From assembly GCF_900102625.1 (NCBI RefSeq), contig NZ_FMZC01000004.1, positions 186,001 through 250,000 of the forward strand: a stretch of DNA of 64,000 bases. Direction: 5' to 3'. Positions 50,495-59,774 of this stretch are shown here, in pieces. Within the stretch, counting starts at the first letter, position 1. Each line of letters begins with the position of its first letter. Position numbers and translations under genes: made by a program. The notes below the pieces were generated by a model. It did not search any database, was not told the origin of the DNA, and worked only from the letters and a program-made list of their open reading frames with translations. The DNA comes from Paracidovorax valerianellae (GTDB taxonomy: Bacteria > Pseudomonadota > Gammaproteobacteria > Burkholderiales > Burkholderiaceae_C).

Positions 50495-50593
50495 ATGAAT
50501 CAAGGGATGGTCAAGGCGGATCAGGAGCGGCTGCGGGCGCAACTGGAATGCGCGAACCTCACGCAGCCGCTGGGTCGCACCATCCGGCATTGA
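50495..50593 (+). CDS. Possible 32-residue small protein
   Basis: A short frame MNQGMVKADQERLRAQ... is preceded by GGGGAGG four bases before the ATG, an unusually strong ribosome-binding site. It is charged, helix-prone and not recognised. It sits alone in the 254-bp gap after uvrA and is convergent with the DUF1501 gene. It may be a genuine small protein or a fragment. Confidence 0.35.
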   Translation: MNQGMVKADQERLRAQLECANLTQPLGRTIRH

Positions 50594-50635
50594 ACGCCAG
50601 CAGTGGTGAGGCGCATCCAACCACTGCGTCGGCCA

Positions 50636-52087
50636 TCACCCCAAAAACCCCAGATTCACCGGATACGCCGACCCGCCGAAATTCCCCAGCCGTGGCAGTA
50701 CGCCCGTCATCTCCGTGCCCGCCACGCCGAACCACCGCGCCATCGTGGCGGCGTACTGGTCCACCGCCGTGCTGGGCAGCAGGCGGCCCTGGCCGACGTG
50801 CCATTGGTCTTCGCTGCCGGTGCCGTTGCCCACGCTGACGGGCGGCGGCGTGCCGTAGAACGCTGCACCGCGCACAGCGCCGCCGACCACGAAGTGGTGG
50901 CTGCCCCAGCCGTGGTCGGAGCCGTCGCCGTTGGAGGTGAGCGTGCGGCCGAAGTCCGAGGCGGTGAAGGCGGTCACTTTGTCGGCCACGCCGAGTTCCA
51001 CGGTGGCGTTGTAGAACGCGGTCATGGCGCTGCTGACTCGGTCCATCAGCACGGTCTGGCTCGAGACGAGGTTGTCGTGCAGGTCGAAGCCGCCCAGCGA
51101 CACGAAGAACACCTGGCGCTTGGTGCCCAGCGCGCCGCGCGCGCCGATGAGCCTTGCCACCACCTTGAGCTGGTCGGCCAGCGAATTGCCGGTGGGAAAG
51201 GGCGTGGAAACGCCGGCCCCCGAGAGCGCGGCGGAAATCTGCCCTTCCGAGCCGATGGAGCGCTGCGTCACGCGGGCGTATTCGGCCTCCATCGCGTGGG
51301 CGCTGGCGGCCTGCACGAGCTCGCTCAGCACGCCGCGCACCGCGCTCGATCCATAGACATTGCTTTTCACCCCGTTAATGGGCACGGCGCCGCTGGTGCT
51401 GATCTGGTACTGCAGTGCCTGGTCGCCCGACAGGAACACCGCGTTGCCGCTCGCCGAGATGCAGGTGAACAGCGAATTAGTGTTGGCCGACAGCGCCAGA
51501 TCGCCCAGGTTGCCGCCCCAGCCGACGGTGGAGCCTTCGGCGCCCTGCGACTGCCACACCGACTGCTGGTCGTTGTGTGAAAAGAGCTTCGGGGGCAGCG
51601 GGTAGTTGCGGCGGTCGGCACTGGCGTATTGCGCTCGCGTGAGCGGCACGACCAGCGGGCCCACGTTCAGCTGCACGGCGGCGCGGCCGCTGTTGAAAAG
51701 GCCGGCCATGCCGGTCATGGAGGGGTGCAGCGCGTATTGCAGGCCGGCAGCGAGGGCGCTGGCGGGCTGCAGCACGGTGTTGCCGAGGGCGCTGCGGCCG
51801 AGCGCGATGCCGCCTGCCGAGCCATCTGCGCCGCCGCCGCGGATGGCCGCGTACTGCGCGTAGCGGCTGCTGTCGTAGGGCACGACGGTGTTGGCGTAGT
51901 CGTTGCCGCCGTACAGGAAGACGCAGACGAGCGCCTTGTAGTCGTTGGCTTCGAACGCGGCGGCCTCGCCCAATGCAGCCAGGTTGAGGGCGAACGGCAG
52001 CGCCGTGCCGGTGGCGGCCAGTTGGGCCGAGCGCCGCAGGAAGGCGCGGCGCGTGTGGCGGGAGGGATCGATGAAGGAGGTGGGCAT
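50636..52087 (-). CDS. DUF1501 protein, Tat-exported
   Basis: A 483-residue periplasmic protein of unknown reaction with a sulfatase/phosphatase-like family look. The N-terminus has a twin-arginine motif TRRAFLRRSAQ and a hydrophobic stretch ATGTALPFALNLAAL. Inner segments include VFLYGGNDYANTVVPYD, SLGGFDLHDNL and TSNGDGSDHGWGSHHFVVGG, typical of DUF1501. The gene lies 29 bp downstream of the DUF1800 gene, and the two families occur together widely. The ATG at 52087 gives the signal sequence directly. Confidence 0.92.
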   Translation of the reverse strand: MPTSFIDPSRHTRRAFLRRSAQLAATGTALPFALNLAALGEAAAFEANDYKALVCVFLYGGNDYANTVVPYDSSRYAQYAAIRGGGADGSAGGIALGRSALGNTVLQPASALAAGLQYALHPSMTGMAGLFNSGRAAVQLNVGPLVVPLTRAQYASADRRNYPLPPKLFSHNDQQSVWQSQGAEGSTVGWGGNLGDLALSANTNSLFTCISASGNAVFLSGDQALQYQISTSGAVPINGVKSNVYGSSAVRGVLSELVQAASAHAMEAEYARVTQRSIGSEGQISAALSGAGVSTPFPTGNSLADQLKVVARLIGARGALGTKRQVFFVSLGGFDLHDNLVSSQTVLMDRVSSAMTAFYNATVELGVADKVTAFTASDFGRTLTSNGDGSDHGWGSHHFVVGGAVRGAAFYGTPPPVSVGNGTGSEDQWHVGQGRLLPSTAVDQYAATMARWFGVAGTEMTGVLPRLGNFGGSAYPVNLGFLG

Positions 52088-52116
52088 GGGCGTGTTCCGT
52101 GGGCGGTGGGCGGCGG

Positions 52117-54012
52117 TCACTTCTGCACGAGGTATTCGGGGCTGGCCATCACCAGCAGCACGGCCGCGGCAACGCGGTTGAGCTTGACGGCGGCGGTGCT
52201 GCCCGCGGTGACAGGCGTGGTGTTCAGCGCGGCGGCGATGCGGCCCTGCGTGGCGGCGGACACCTGGCCTGCGGACAGCAGCAGCGCGGTCTTGCGCACC
52301 AGGGCCGTGGCGTCGGCCACCAGCGGCAGCAGGTTGGCATAGGTGCAGGCGATGTCATAGCCGTTGGCGGCGTTGCTGGCGCTTTGCGGCAGGTCGGGCG
52401 CGTTCACGAAGATGCCGTTGCGGATCGCGTTCTGCATGAAGTTCAGGTAGCCGCTCACGCTCGTCTCGTTGACGATCTGGAACTCCGGCGCCACCTGACC
52501 GTTGGTCGCCATGGCGGTGGCCGGCGGCACGTAGCCAGGGCGAAAGAAGTTGAACACCGACCCCGCCCGCATCGGGCTTTGCCCCAGCCGGGTGGCCGGA
52601 TCGCTCAGGTCGCCGATCTTCCAGCTGCCCTGCGCGGAGCGCAGCTCGAACGTGCGGCCCCATTGCACGAAGCGCACCATGGGCTCGCGCAGGCGGCCGA
52701 ACTGCGGGTTCGACAGCCCCGTGGCGCTGCGCGCTTCGGCATCGAGCAGCACGGCCGCCACCACGGCGCGCAGGTCGCCGCGGGTGCCGCTGCCGTTGTT
52801 GGCGAACGCCGCCGCCACGCGCGCCACGTAGGCGGGGCTGGGGTTGCTGGTCACCAGGCGCTGGATCAGCTGGCGGCCGATGAAGGGGCCGACATTGGGG
52901 TGGTTGAAGAGCGTGTCCAGCGCGGTCTTCAGCGCTGCGTCGCCGGGCGTTCCGGCGCCGATGGTGATGCCCAGGAAGGTCGCGGCCAGCGTGGAATGCC
53001 GGCTGGCGGTCAGCACCATCGGCAAGCGGGCCTGCTGCGGGCTGGGCACCGTGCTGCTGCCCACGGTGGTGGGCTGGTTCTGGCTGCGGTCGTAGTCGTA
53101 GCCGGTGAACACGCGTGCCAGATTGCTCACGTCGGCCGCGGTGTAGCTCTCCAGCCGGTTGCCGCTGCCGTCGCGCTGCTCGGTGCCGTCGGCGTTGAGC
53201 TGGTACAGCCCCAGCGTGAAGAGCTGCATGACCTCGCGGGCATAGTTCTCGTCCGGCTGGCGGCCGGTGCGGGCGTCTTCCTTCTGGTTGCCGCGCGTGT
53301 TCAGGTAGACACCCATGGCCGGGTTCAGCGTCACAGCCTCCAGCAGCGCACGGAAATTGCCCAGCGCATGCGCGTTGAGCACATCCCAGTAGCCCGCCGC
53401 GAGAAAGGCGTTCCAGGTCTGGTCCAGACCGTTGAGCGAAACGACCATGATTTCCGACAGGGCCAGCGCCACGCGCTTGCGCACCGCATCGCCCGCGGTG
53501 AACAACTGGCTCCACAGCATGTAGTCGGCCGGGTACGCCGCGTTGTACAGCCGCGTGTCCGCGTTGGCGATGCCGTAGCCGCGCTGCATAAGCCATTCCG
53601 TGCCGGTGGTGCCGATGGGCTGGGCGAACTGCTCGCCCAGCCAGGCGGCGTAGCCTCGGCTGCGCACCGCGGCAATGGCTTCGTCGGTGGCCGAGAACTG
53701 CGCCTGCAGCAGAAAGCGCGCGGCTTCTTCGTCGGTGGCGGGTGCGTCCACCGCGCCGGTACTGCCGCCGGACGGCGCGGGGCTGGGAGCCGGTGCCGGG
53801 CTGCCGCCGGCAGGGGGTGGGTTGGTGGGGCTGCTGTCTTCGCCGCCGCCTCCTCCGCAGGCGGCCAGCAGTGCGCTGGCGAGCGCGGCAGCGCCCAGGG
53901 CGGAGGGATGGGCGACAAGAGCAGGAGCGGGAGCGGGCTCGGGGGCCGCCGAAGGATCGGCCGGGCGGTCGAGGTCGGTGGCGGGGGCAGGGGCCGCGGG
54001 GGTCAGCATCAT
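52117..54012 (-). CDS. DUF1800 protein, probable lipoprotein
   Basis: A 631-residue protein. A Pro/Ala-rich start is followed by a lipobox-like ALLAAC (Cys near residue 52) and a Gly/Ser/Pro linker. The DUF1800 body follows, with FLLQAQFSATDEAI, QLFTLGLYQLNADGT and RPDENY-like QPDENYAREVMQLF, FTGYDY and HPNVGPFIGRQLIQRL. Function unknown. The partner DUF1501 protein is also exported, so both may act on an extracytoplasmic substrate. First gene of the pair. Confidence 0.9.
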   Translation of the reverse strand: MMLTPAAPAPATDLDRPADPSAAPEPAPAPALVAHPSALGAAALASALLAACGGGGGEDSSPTNPPPAGGSPAPAPSPAPSGGSTGAVDAPATDEEAARFLLQAQFSATDEAIAAVRSRGYAAWLGEQFAQPIGTTGTEWLMQRGYGIANADTRLYNAAYPADYMLWSQLFTAGDAVRKRVALALSEIMVVSLNGLDQTWNAFLAAGYWDVLNAHALGNFRALLEAVTLNPAMGVYLNTRGNQKEDARTGRQPDENYAREVMQLFTLGLYQLNADGTEQRDGSGNRLESYTAADVSNLARVFTGYDYDRSQNQPTTVGSSTVPSPQQARLPMVLTASRHSTLAATFLGITIGAGTPGDAALKTALDTLFNHPNVGPFIGRQLIQRLVTSNPSPAYVARVAAAFANNGSGTRGDLRAVVAAVLLDAEARSATGLSNPQFGRLREPMVRFVQWGRTFELRSAQGSWKIGDLSDPATRLGQSPMRAGSVFNFFRPGYVPPATAMATNGQVAPEFQIVNETSVSGYLNFMQNAIRNGIFVNAPDLPQSASNAANGYDIACTYANLLPLVADATALVRKTALLLSAGQVSAATQGRIAAALNTTPVTAGSTAAVKLNRVAAAVLLVMASPEYLVQK

Positions 54013-54268
54013 GGGCGTCTTTCCCGGGCGAGCGGGAGCGGGGCGGATGGGGACACGGAGCGCCGCCGTGGCGTGTAAACGGCGGCAGCGCGCGAGGGCA
54101 GGAAGCTGTTGTGAACGGCACGCCCGAGCGTTTCGATGACAGGCGGATGCAGCTGTTACATCCGGTCTGTGTCCGGTTGTTACCGGATCCCATCAGCTGC
54201 TCTACCGTTCCGGCGAACTTGCACGACACGCCTGAGCACGGCGGAACGTCCCCGGTTTCGGCCGATGT

Positions 54269-55264
54269 TCAGCGCCCCAGCCTTGTCGCTACGCCCCGGT
54301 CCAGCGACGCCATGAACGCTTCCACGGCACGGGTGTAGCAGCTGTCCTGCCCCAGCGTGCCGTTGATGTCGGCGTGCGACAGCGCTTGCGGCAGCACCTC
54401 GGCCCGCCCGCCGGCCGCCTGCACGTGATCCGCCATGCGCCTGGCTTGCTGGCACGGGCGATCTGGACGCCGCGTGGAGCACACGAACTGGAACGGCGCC
54501 GCGCCCGGCACCCATTGGTCGTAGGGCGAAAGCGCGGCCCATTGGGCGGGGTCGGTGCCGAAAGCCTCGTCGTACAGCGCGGCGTGCGGTGCCTTCATGA
54601 GCGTGGGCAGGTCCAGCACCGCGCTGTCCAGCGACACCGCGCCCAGCCAAGGCACCGCCCCATGGCGATCTGCCAGCGCCGGCTGCGCGTTCAAGAGGGA
54701 CACCAGGTGCGCCCCCGCCGAATGGCCCATCAGGATGGTCTTGCGGCTGTCGGCGCCCCATTGCGCAGCCTTTTGCTGCACCGCGGCCAGGGCGGCGGCC
54801 ACGTCGTGCGCCTGCAGCGCCACCCCGGTGGCCGGCAGCAGGCGGTAGTTGACGGACACCAGCACGAAACCCCGCGGCACCCAGCGCGCCACCTTCGCCT
54901 GCACCACGCGGTGCGCATCCTTGTCGCCCGTGCGCCAGCCGCCGCCGTGCACCAGGAAGATCACCGGCGAGCGCTCGCTGTGAGCGTCTGGCCGCGCGGG
55001 GGGCGGCGGCAAATACACGTCCATGCGCTGCAATGGGTCGGGCCCGTAGGGCACGTCGGCCAGGCGCTGCACGCCCTCCGGCAGCTTCGTCGACAGGCTG
55101 CGTGCGTCTTCCTGCAGAAACCCGGCGGCGGCCGGGGCCTGCGCCTGAGCGGCGGCGGGCAGTGTGGCGGCGCAGGCCAGCAGCACTCCTGCGAAGGTCA
55201 TGCGGCGCCACGCGCTGGGCGACCGGCGAAGGCGCTGCGGGGAAAAAGTCGGGCGTGCGGTCAT
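54269..55264 (-). CDS. Secreted alpha/beta hydrolase (esterase/carboxylesterase type)
   Basis: A 331-residue hydrolase with an arginine-rich signal peptide (RRMTFAGVLLACAATLPAAAQAQA). The oxyanion loop HGGGWRTGDKDAH, nucleophile GHSAGAHLVSLL and C-terminal SHADINGTLG with the catalytic His follow. It is similar to the kynurenine formamidase-like/esterase branch. A convergent regulatory link is not visible. A 256-bp gap separates it from the DUF1800 gene and holds nothing I recognise. Confidence 0.88.
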   Translation of the reverse strand: MTARPTFSPQRLRRSPSAWRRMTFAGVLLACAATLPAAAQAQAPAAAGFLQEDARSLSTKLPEGVQRLADVPYGPDPLQRMDVYLPPPPARPDAHSERSPVIFLVHGGGWRTGDKDAHRVVQAKVARWVPRGFVLVSVNYRLLPATGVALQAHDVAAALAAVQQKAAQWGADSRKTILMGHSAGAHLVSLLNAQPALADRHGAVPWLGAVSLDSAVLDLPTLMKAPHAALYDEAFGTDPAQWAALSPYDQWVPGAAPFQFVCSTRRPDRPCQQARRMADHVQAAGGRAEVLPQALSHADINGTLGQDSCYTRAVEAFMASLDRGVATRLGR

Positions 55265-55470
55265 GGCATCGGGCTCCAGCGGTCGGTTGGGGGCGGGCGC
55301 GAAGGAAGATCGCCGCGCTCTTGGCCCGAGGATGGCGGGCCTGTGTTAACCCATGACGAACCTCGATCGCGAACGATCCGTTGCCGCGCCGAACCCACCA
55401 TCCGGCCCGGCGCGGCGGTCTCGGGGTCTGATCAGGCGCTAATCTCCGGGGGGATCGCATCGAAGGCCCC

Positions 55471-56625
55471 ATGCCATACCCCACCCCCACTACCCCGGCG
55501 AAGTTTGTGCGCACCCTGTGCGGCGTTGCCCTGCTGCTGCTCGCCAGCGCCTGCACGGCGGTCAGGCCGGCGGCCAGCCCGCCCCCGTCGTCATCGCCAT
55601 CGCCATCCACCGCTTTCCCCGGCGCATCGTGGGAAGCCACACCCGAGGCAGAACAGGCGCCGGCCTGCCGCCGCGATCTCGACGCCACGCATGAATACCT
55701 TCGCACGCTGGACACCACCGCGCTGATGGCCGTGCAGGACGGCCGCGTGCTGCTGGCGCACGGCCCGGTGGAGGCGGTGAGCATCGTGTTCTCGGTGCGC
55801 AAGAGCGTGCTGGCGATGCTGTACGGCAAGTACGTGGCCAGCGGGGCCATCGACCTGGACCGCACGCTGGCCGACCTGAACATCGACGACACGGGCGGCC
55901 TGCTGCCGATCGAACGGCAGGCGACCGTGCGCGACCTGCTCACCGCGCGGTCGGGCGTCTACCACGCAGCCGCCAACGGGGGCGACGACGCGGTGGCCGC
56001 GCCGGCGCGCGGCTCGCAGGTGCCGGGCCGCTACTTCCTCTACAACAACTGGGACTTCAACGCCGCAGGCACCGCCTTCGAGCGCATGACGGGGCGCGGC
56101 ATCTACCAGGCCTTCGCGGACGATCTGGCCACGCCGCTGCAGCTCGAGGATTTCGACCCCACGCGCCACGTGCGCAGCGGCGATGCCCGGCGATCGGAGC
56201 ACCTGGCCTACCCCTTCTTTCTATCGACGCGCGACATGGCCCGGCTGGGCCTCCTGATGCAGCAGCAGGGGCGCTGGCGCGGGCAACAGCTCGTTCCGGC
56301 CGACTGGGTGGCGCAGATCACGCAGCAGACGACGCCGGCGTCGGCCATGCACCCGGCGCACACCGCGCGGCGCGACTTCGGTTACGGCTACCTGTGGTGG
56401 TTGCTGGAAGAGCCGCCGGGCTCGCCGCTGAGCGGCGCCTACATGGCCTGGGGCGTGCACGGCCAGTACATCCTGGTCGTGCCCAAGCGGCAACTGGTGA
56501 TCGCGCACAAGCGCCAAGTGCCCGTGGCGGGCGACTGGAACGTGAGCTGGGTCGGGCCGAAAGCGTTTCTGCACGCCGCGCGCCTGCTCGCTGCCGCGCC
56601 CTGCCGGGCCGGCGACGCGCCCTGA
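55471..56625 (+). CDS. Serine hydrolase, beta-lactamase class C-like
   Basis: A 384-residue exported protein of the class C beta-lactamase/DD-peptidase-like family. A hydrophobic signal ends in a lipoprotein-like LLASAC. The catalytic S-x-x-K is SVRK in FSVRKSVLAMLYG, and Y-x-N is YNNWDFNAAG. A late HGQYILVVP stands where KTG is usual. True beta-lactamase activity is not implied; esterase or peptidase roles are common. It is divergent from the alpha/beta hydrolase at 54269 across a 206-bp gap. Confidence 0.87.
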   Translation: MPYPTPTTPAKFVRTLCGVALLLLASACTAVRPAASPPPSSSPSPSTAFPGASWEATPEAEQAPACRRDLDATHEYLRTLDTTALMAVQDGRVLLAHGPVEAVSIVFSVRKSVLAMLYGKYVASGAIDLDRTLADLNIDDTGGLLPIERQATVRDLLTARSGVYHAAANGGDDAVAAPARGSQVPGRYFLYNNWDFNAAGTAFERMTGRGIYQAFADDLATPLQLEDFDPTRHVRSGDARRSEHLAYPFFLSTRDMARLGLLMQQQGRWRGQQLVPADWVAQITQQTTPASAMHPAHTARRDFGYGYLWWLLEEPPGSPLSGAYMAWGVHGQYILVVPKRQLVIAHKRQVPVAGDWNVSWVGPKAFLHAARLLAAAPCRAGDAP

Positions 56626-56662
56626 GCGAGAACTGCACCCTGCAGGGCCTTTGAATGAAAAA

Positions 56663-56712
56663 GGCCTCCAGCGCAATCAACACGCCGGCAGGTAGCTATT
56701 GAATTGATAGCA
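56663..56712 (+). repeat. Dispersed repeat copy G, at the end of a chemoreceptor gene
   Basis: GGCCTCCAGCGCA, a spacer, then GCTAT (56695-56699) and ATAGC (56707-56711) around TGAATTG. The hairpin overlaps the stop codon and last codons of the minus-strand receptor gene, encoding its final MLSIQ. Confidence 0.82.
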
Positions 56713-58666
56713 TGCCGTTCGAATGGGCCGCGCTGTCGCCGGCTCCGAGCCGGAACGCGCCCGCGGCCTGCACCAGTTCCTGGGCCTGCGCGCGCAGGCT
56801 GTTGGCGGCCGCGGCCATTTCCTCGACCAGCGCGGCGTTCTGCTGCGTGGCCTGGTCCATCTGGGTGACGGCCTCGCCGACCTGCGACACGCCCAGCGAC
56901 TGCTCGTGGCTGGCCGCGCTGATCTCGCCCATGATGTCCGTCACGCGGCGGATGGCGGTGACCACGTCGGCCATGGTGCTGCCGGCCTGGTCCGCCAGGG
57001 CGCTGCCCTGCGACACCCGCTCCACGCTGGCGCCGATGAGGGCCTTGATCTCCTTGGCCGCCTCGGCGCTGCGGCCGGCCAGGCTGCGCACCTCGCCGGC
57101 CACCACGGCAAAGCCCCGGCCCTGCTCGCCGGCCCGCGCGGCTTCCACGGCGGCGTTCAGCGCCAGGATGTTGGTCTGAAACGCGATGCCGTCGATCACG
57201 CCGATGATGTCGCCGATCTTGCGCGACGCGGCGTGGATGCCCTGCATGGTCTCCACCACCCGCGCCACCACGTCGCCACCCTGCACGGCCACGGTGCTGG
57301 CGTGTTCGGCGAGCTGGTTGGCCTGGCGGGCGCTGTCGGCGTTCTGGCGCACGGTGGCGGTCATCTGCTCCATGGAGGCCGCGGTTTCCTCCAGCGCGCT
57401 GGCCTGCGCTTCGGTGCGGGCCGACAGGTCCATGTTGCCCTGGGCGATCTCCGCGCTGGCCGTGGCCACGCCTTCGGAGCCGCCGCGCACCTGCGCCACC
57501 ATGGGCTTGAGGCGCGCACGCATCTGCTGCTGCGCGGCGATGAGCCGGCCCACCTCGTTGCTGCCGTGGGCGGTGTCTTCGCCGCTCAGGTCGCCGCCGG
57601 CCACGGCGCTCGCCAGGTCCACCGCCAGGGCCAGCGGCCGCGTGATCGAGCGCACGAAGACCACCGCCAGCCCGCCCGCGAGGGCCAGCGCCAGGGCCAT
57701 CGCCAGCGCGGCCACGCCCAGGGCGCGCTGGTGGCGCGCGACGCGCTGCTGCAGCGCGGCATCCAGGCTGGACATGGCCGTGGCGTTCAGGGCGCTCAGC
57801 GCTTCGATGGTGGCCGACAGGTCGTCGAAATAGTCCTTGGCGGGCAGCGTGATTCCGGTGGCCTTGAGCAGCCCCCGGTCCGCCAGGCCGCGCGAGGCGG
57901 CCACGCGCTGGCGCACGGCCGACACCTGCGCGCCCAGCGCCCGCTGCAGGGCGGCATCGCCCGCCATGGCGCGGTCGAAGTTGCGGAAGGTGCTGTCCTC
58001 CAGCTCGCCCACGCGCTGCTGCAGCGCCTGCAGCGAGCCCTTGCCTTCGGGCGGCAGGCTGGCCCGCGCCAGATAGCCGGCGCCCTGTCCGCGCAGCAGC
58101 CCGATCTTTTCACCGAGCAGCGGGGCATGGACCAGCGTGGCCTGGATCAGGTCCTGCGTGGCGCCGTCGGGGTCGGTCTGAAATCCGTAGGCGTGCAGCA
58201 GCTCTTCGCTCACGCGCAGCAGATCGGCCACCAGTTGCGTGTGTTGCGCCAGGGCCTGCGCCGAGGTCAGCGTGCGCGCCGCCACGGCCTGCTCCAGCGT
58301 GCGCCATGCCTGGCCCGCGTCGGCCCAGGCCTTCACCTGCGCTGCAGGGGCCGAGGCGGCCGCGAGTTGCCGCTCGGCCTCGGCCAGGGCCTTGTTCATC
58401 GCATCGCGCACCGCGGGCCGCCGGGCGCCCAGCACCTCGTCGCCGTTGAGCATGGCGGCCGACAGGCCCCGGTGCACCTGCAACCACTGCGCCGCCTGGT
58501 TGACCGAAGTCAGCGCGGGCGCCCCGGCGCTCTCGTGGCGGGCGTCGGCGATCTCCTGCAGCGCGCCCCGCACGTACAGCCCGGTGGGCAGTGCGCACAT
58601 CAGCACGGCGATGGCGCCGAGGATCAGGAATTTCTGCAGCAGGCTGAAGCGATGGAGGAGGTTCAT
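56696..58666 (-). CDS. Methyl-accepting chemotaxis protein
   Basis: A 656-residue transmembrane receptor. Helix 1 ([19 protein letters not shown], about residues 14-32) and a periplasmic helical domain of about 270 residues come first; the domain resembles nitrate/sulphate-sensing NIT-like four-helix bundles. Helix 2 (about 300-320), HAMP and the signalling hairpin follow with [20 protein letters not shown]. The C-terminus ends LSIQ within repeat copy G and lacks a clear CheR-binding pentapeptide. The start [12 protein letters not shown] at 58666 was chosen since GAGGAGG precedes it. Confidence 0.93.
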   Translation of the reverse strand: MNLLHRFSLLQKFLILGAIAVLMCALPTGLYVRGALQEIADARHESAGAPALTSVNQAAQWLQVHRGLSAAMLNGDEVLGARRPAVRDAMNKALAEAERQLAAASAPAAQVKAWADAGQAWRTLEQAVAARTLTSAQALAQHTQLVADLLRVSEELLHAYGFQTDPDGATQDLIQATLVHAPLLGEKIGLLRGQGAGYLARASLPPEGKGSLQALQQRVGELEDSTFRNFDRAMAGDAALQRALGAQVSAVRQRVAASRGLADRGLLKATGITLPAKDYFDDLSATIEALSALNATAMSSLDAALQQRVARHQRALGVAALAMALALALAGGLAVVFVRSITRPLALAVDLASAVAGGDLSGEDTAHGSNEVGRLIAAQQQMRARLKPMVAQVRGGSEGVATASAEIAQGNMDLSARTEAQASALEETAASMEQMTATVRQNADSARQANQLAEHASTVAVQGGDVVARVVETMQGIHAASRKIGDIIGVIDGIAFQTNILALNAAVEAARAGEQGRGFAVVAGEVRSLAGRSAEAAKEIKALIGASVERVSQGSALADQAGSTMADVVTAIRRVTDIMGEISAASHEQSLGVSQVGEAVTQMDQATQQNAALVEEMAAAANSLRAQAQELVQAAGAFRLGAGDSAAHSNGMLSIQ

Positions 58667-58808
58667 TTCGTGTAAGAAAATGTGTGTTTTCTCGATATAG
58701 CAAGACATGTGCCGCAGGGCAACACCGCTCGTCACATGGGCACAGAAAACGAACCGATCCCAACGGCCAAGTCCTGCCGGTTGCAAAAAACACGCAAGCC
58801 GGTAAATA

Positions 58809-58823
58809 ATTCAATGATTGAAT
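58809..58823. promoter_or_regulatory. ArsR operator-like palindrome
   Basis: ATTCAA-TGA-TTGAAT (58809-58823) is a perfect 6-3-6 palindrome in an AT-rich patch directly in front of the arsR ATG at 58825. ArsR-family sites often have ATTCAA half-sites. No ribosome-binding site fits between it and the ATG. Confidence 0.7.
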
Positions 58824-58824
58824 A

Positions 58825-59148
58825 ATGACTGAAACCGATGTTGTCCGAGCCCTGGCTGCGCTGGCGCAGGCAGTGCGCCTGCGGGTCTTTCGCGCGCTGG
58901 TCGTCGCTGGCCAGGAAGGCCTGACGCCCGGCGCCATCGCCGAGCGCCTGGAGATCGCACCCAATGCCCTGTCGTTCCATCTCAAGGAGTTGACCCATGC
59001 CGGGCTCGTCAGCCAGGAGCGGCAGGGTCGCAATCTGATCTACCGCGCGGCCTACCCGGCCATGGAGGAACTCCTGGCCTATCTCACCGAGAACTGTTGC
59101 CAGGGCGCGCCCTGCCTTCCGGATTCCGCCACCTCCTGCGGTTGCTAG
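58825..59148 (+). CDS. arsR: ArsR-family arsenic-responsive repressor
   Basis: A 107-residue winged-helix repressor. The recognition region APNALSFHLKELTHAG lacks the classic ELCVCDL arsenic site, and cysteines instead cluster at the C-terminus: Cys91, Cys92, Cys97, Cys105 and Cys107. That pattern matches the variant As(III)-binding site described for Acidithiobacillus-type ArsR. It heads the ars operon, controlling arsC, the ACR3 pump and arsH. No Shine-Dalgarno is visible, so it may be translated from a leaderless message. Confidence 0.93.
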   Translation: MTETDVVRALAALAQAVRLRVFRALVVAGQEGLTPGAIAERLEIAPNALSFHLKELTHAGLVSQERQGRNLIYRAAYPAMEELLAYLTENCCQGAPCLPDSATSCGC

Positions 59149-59258
59149 CGCGACGAAAGGGCCATGGCGCGGCGGTGCTGACGCCTGCTGCCCGTCAACG
59201 TGCCGCCCAACGCCGATACCGATACATCAACCCATCGACCTGCTTCTCGAAGTTTCCT

Positions 59259-59765
59259 ATGAGCGACACCCGCCCCGTCTTGAACGTTCTTTTCCTGTGC
59301 ACCCACAACGCCGCGCGCAGCATCCTGGCGGAGGCCCTGCTCAACGACATGGGGCAGGGCCGTTTCAAGGCCTATTCAGCAGGGAGCAGCCCGCGCGAGC
59401 ACCAGCAGCCGAACCCGCTCGGCCTTCAGGTGCTGCGCAGCGCCGGCCTCTCCACGGAAGGCCTGCGCAGCAAAAGCTGGGACGAGTTCGCCGCACCCGG
59501 GGCGCCCACGATGGACCTGATCATCACGGTCTGCGACAACGCGGCGGGCGAGGCGTGTCCCATCTGGCCGGGGCACCCGGCGACGGCCCATTGGGGCTAT
59601 GCGGACCCCAGCGAAGGCAGCGGCACCGAGGCGGAAAAGCTCGGTGCCTTCCGAAAGACGCTGTACGCGATGAAGCGCCGGCTGGACCGGCTGGTCAACC
59701 TGCCGCAGGACCAGTTGGACGGGGCCACGCTGCAGGCCAGTGCCCGCCAACCCGTTGCGGATTGA
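59259..59765 (+). CDS. arsC: Arsenate reductase, thioredoxin/LMW-phosphatase type
   Basis: A 168-residue cytoplasmic reductase that converts arsenate to arsenite for export. The active-site loop is LCTHNAARS with the nucleophilic Cys near residue 15, and later cysteine CDNAAGEACPIW contains resolving residues. The ATG at 59259 gives MSDTRPVLNVLFLC. A longer open frame exists upstream but overlaps the end of arsR. The 9-bp gap to the next gene supports one operon. Confidence 0.94.
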   Translation: MSDTRPVLNVLFLCTHNAARSILAEALLNDMGQGRFKAYSAGSSPREHQQPNPLGLQVLRSAGLSTEGLRSKSWDEFAAPGAPTMDLIITVCDNAAGEACPIWPGHPATAHWGYADPSEGSGTEAEKLGAFRKTLYAMKRRLDRLVNLPQDQLDGATLQASARQPVAD

Positions 59766-59774
59766 AGGCGCGGC

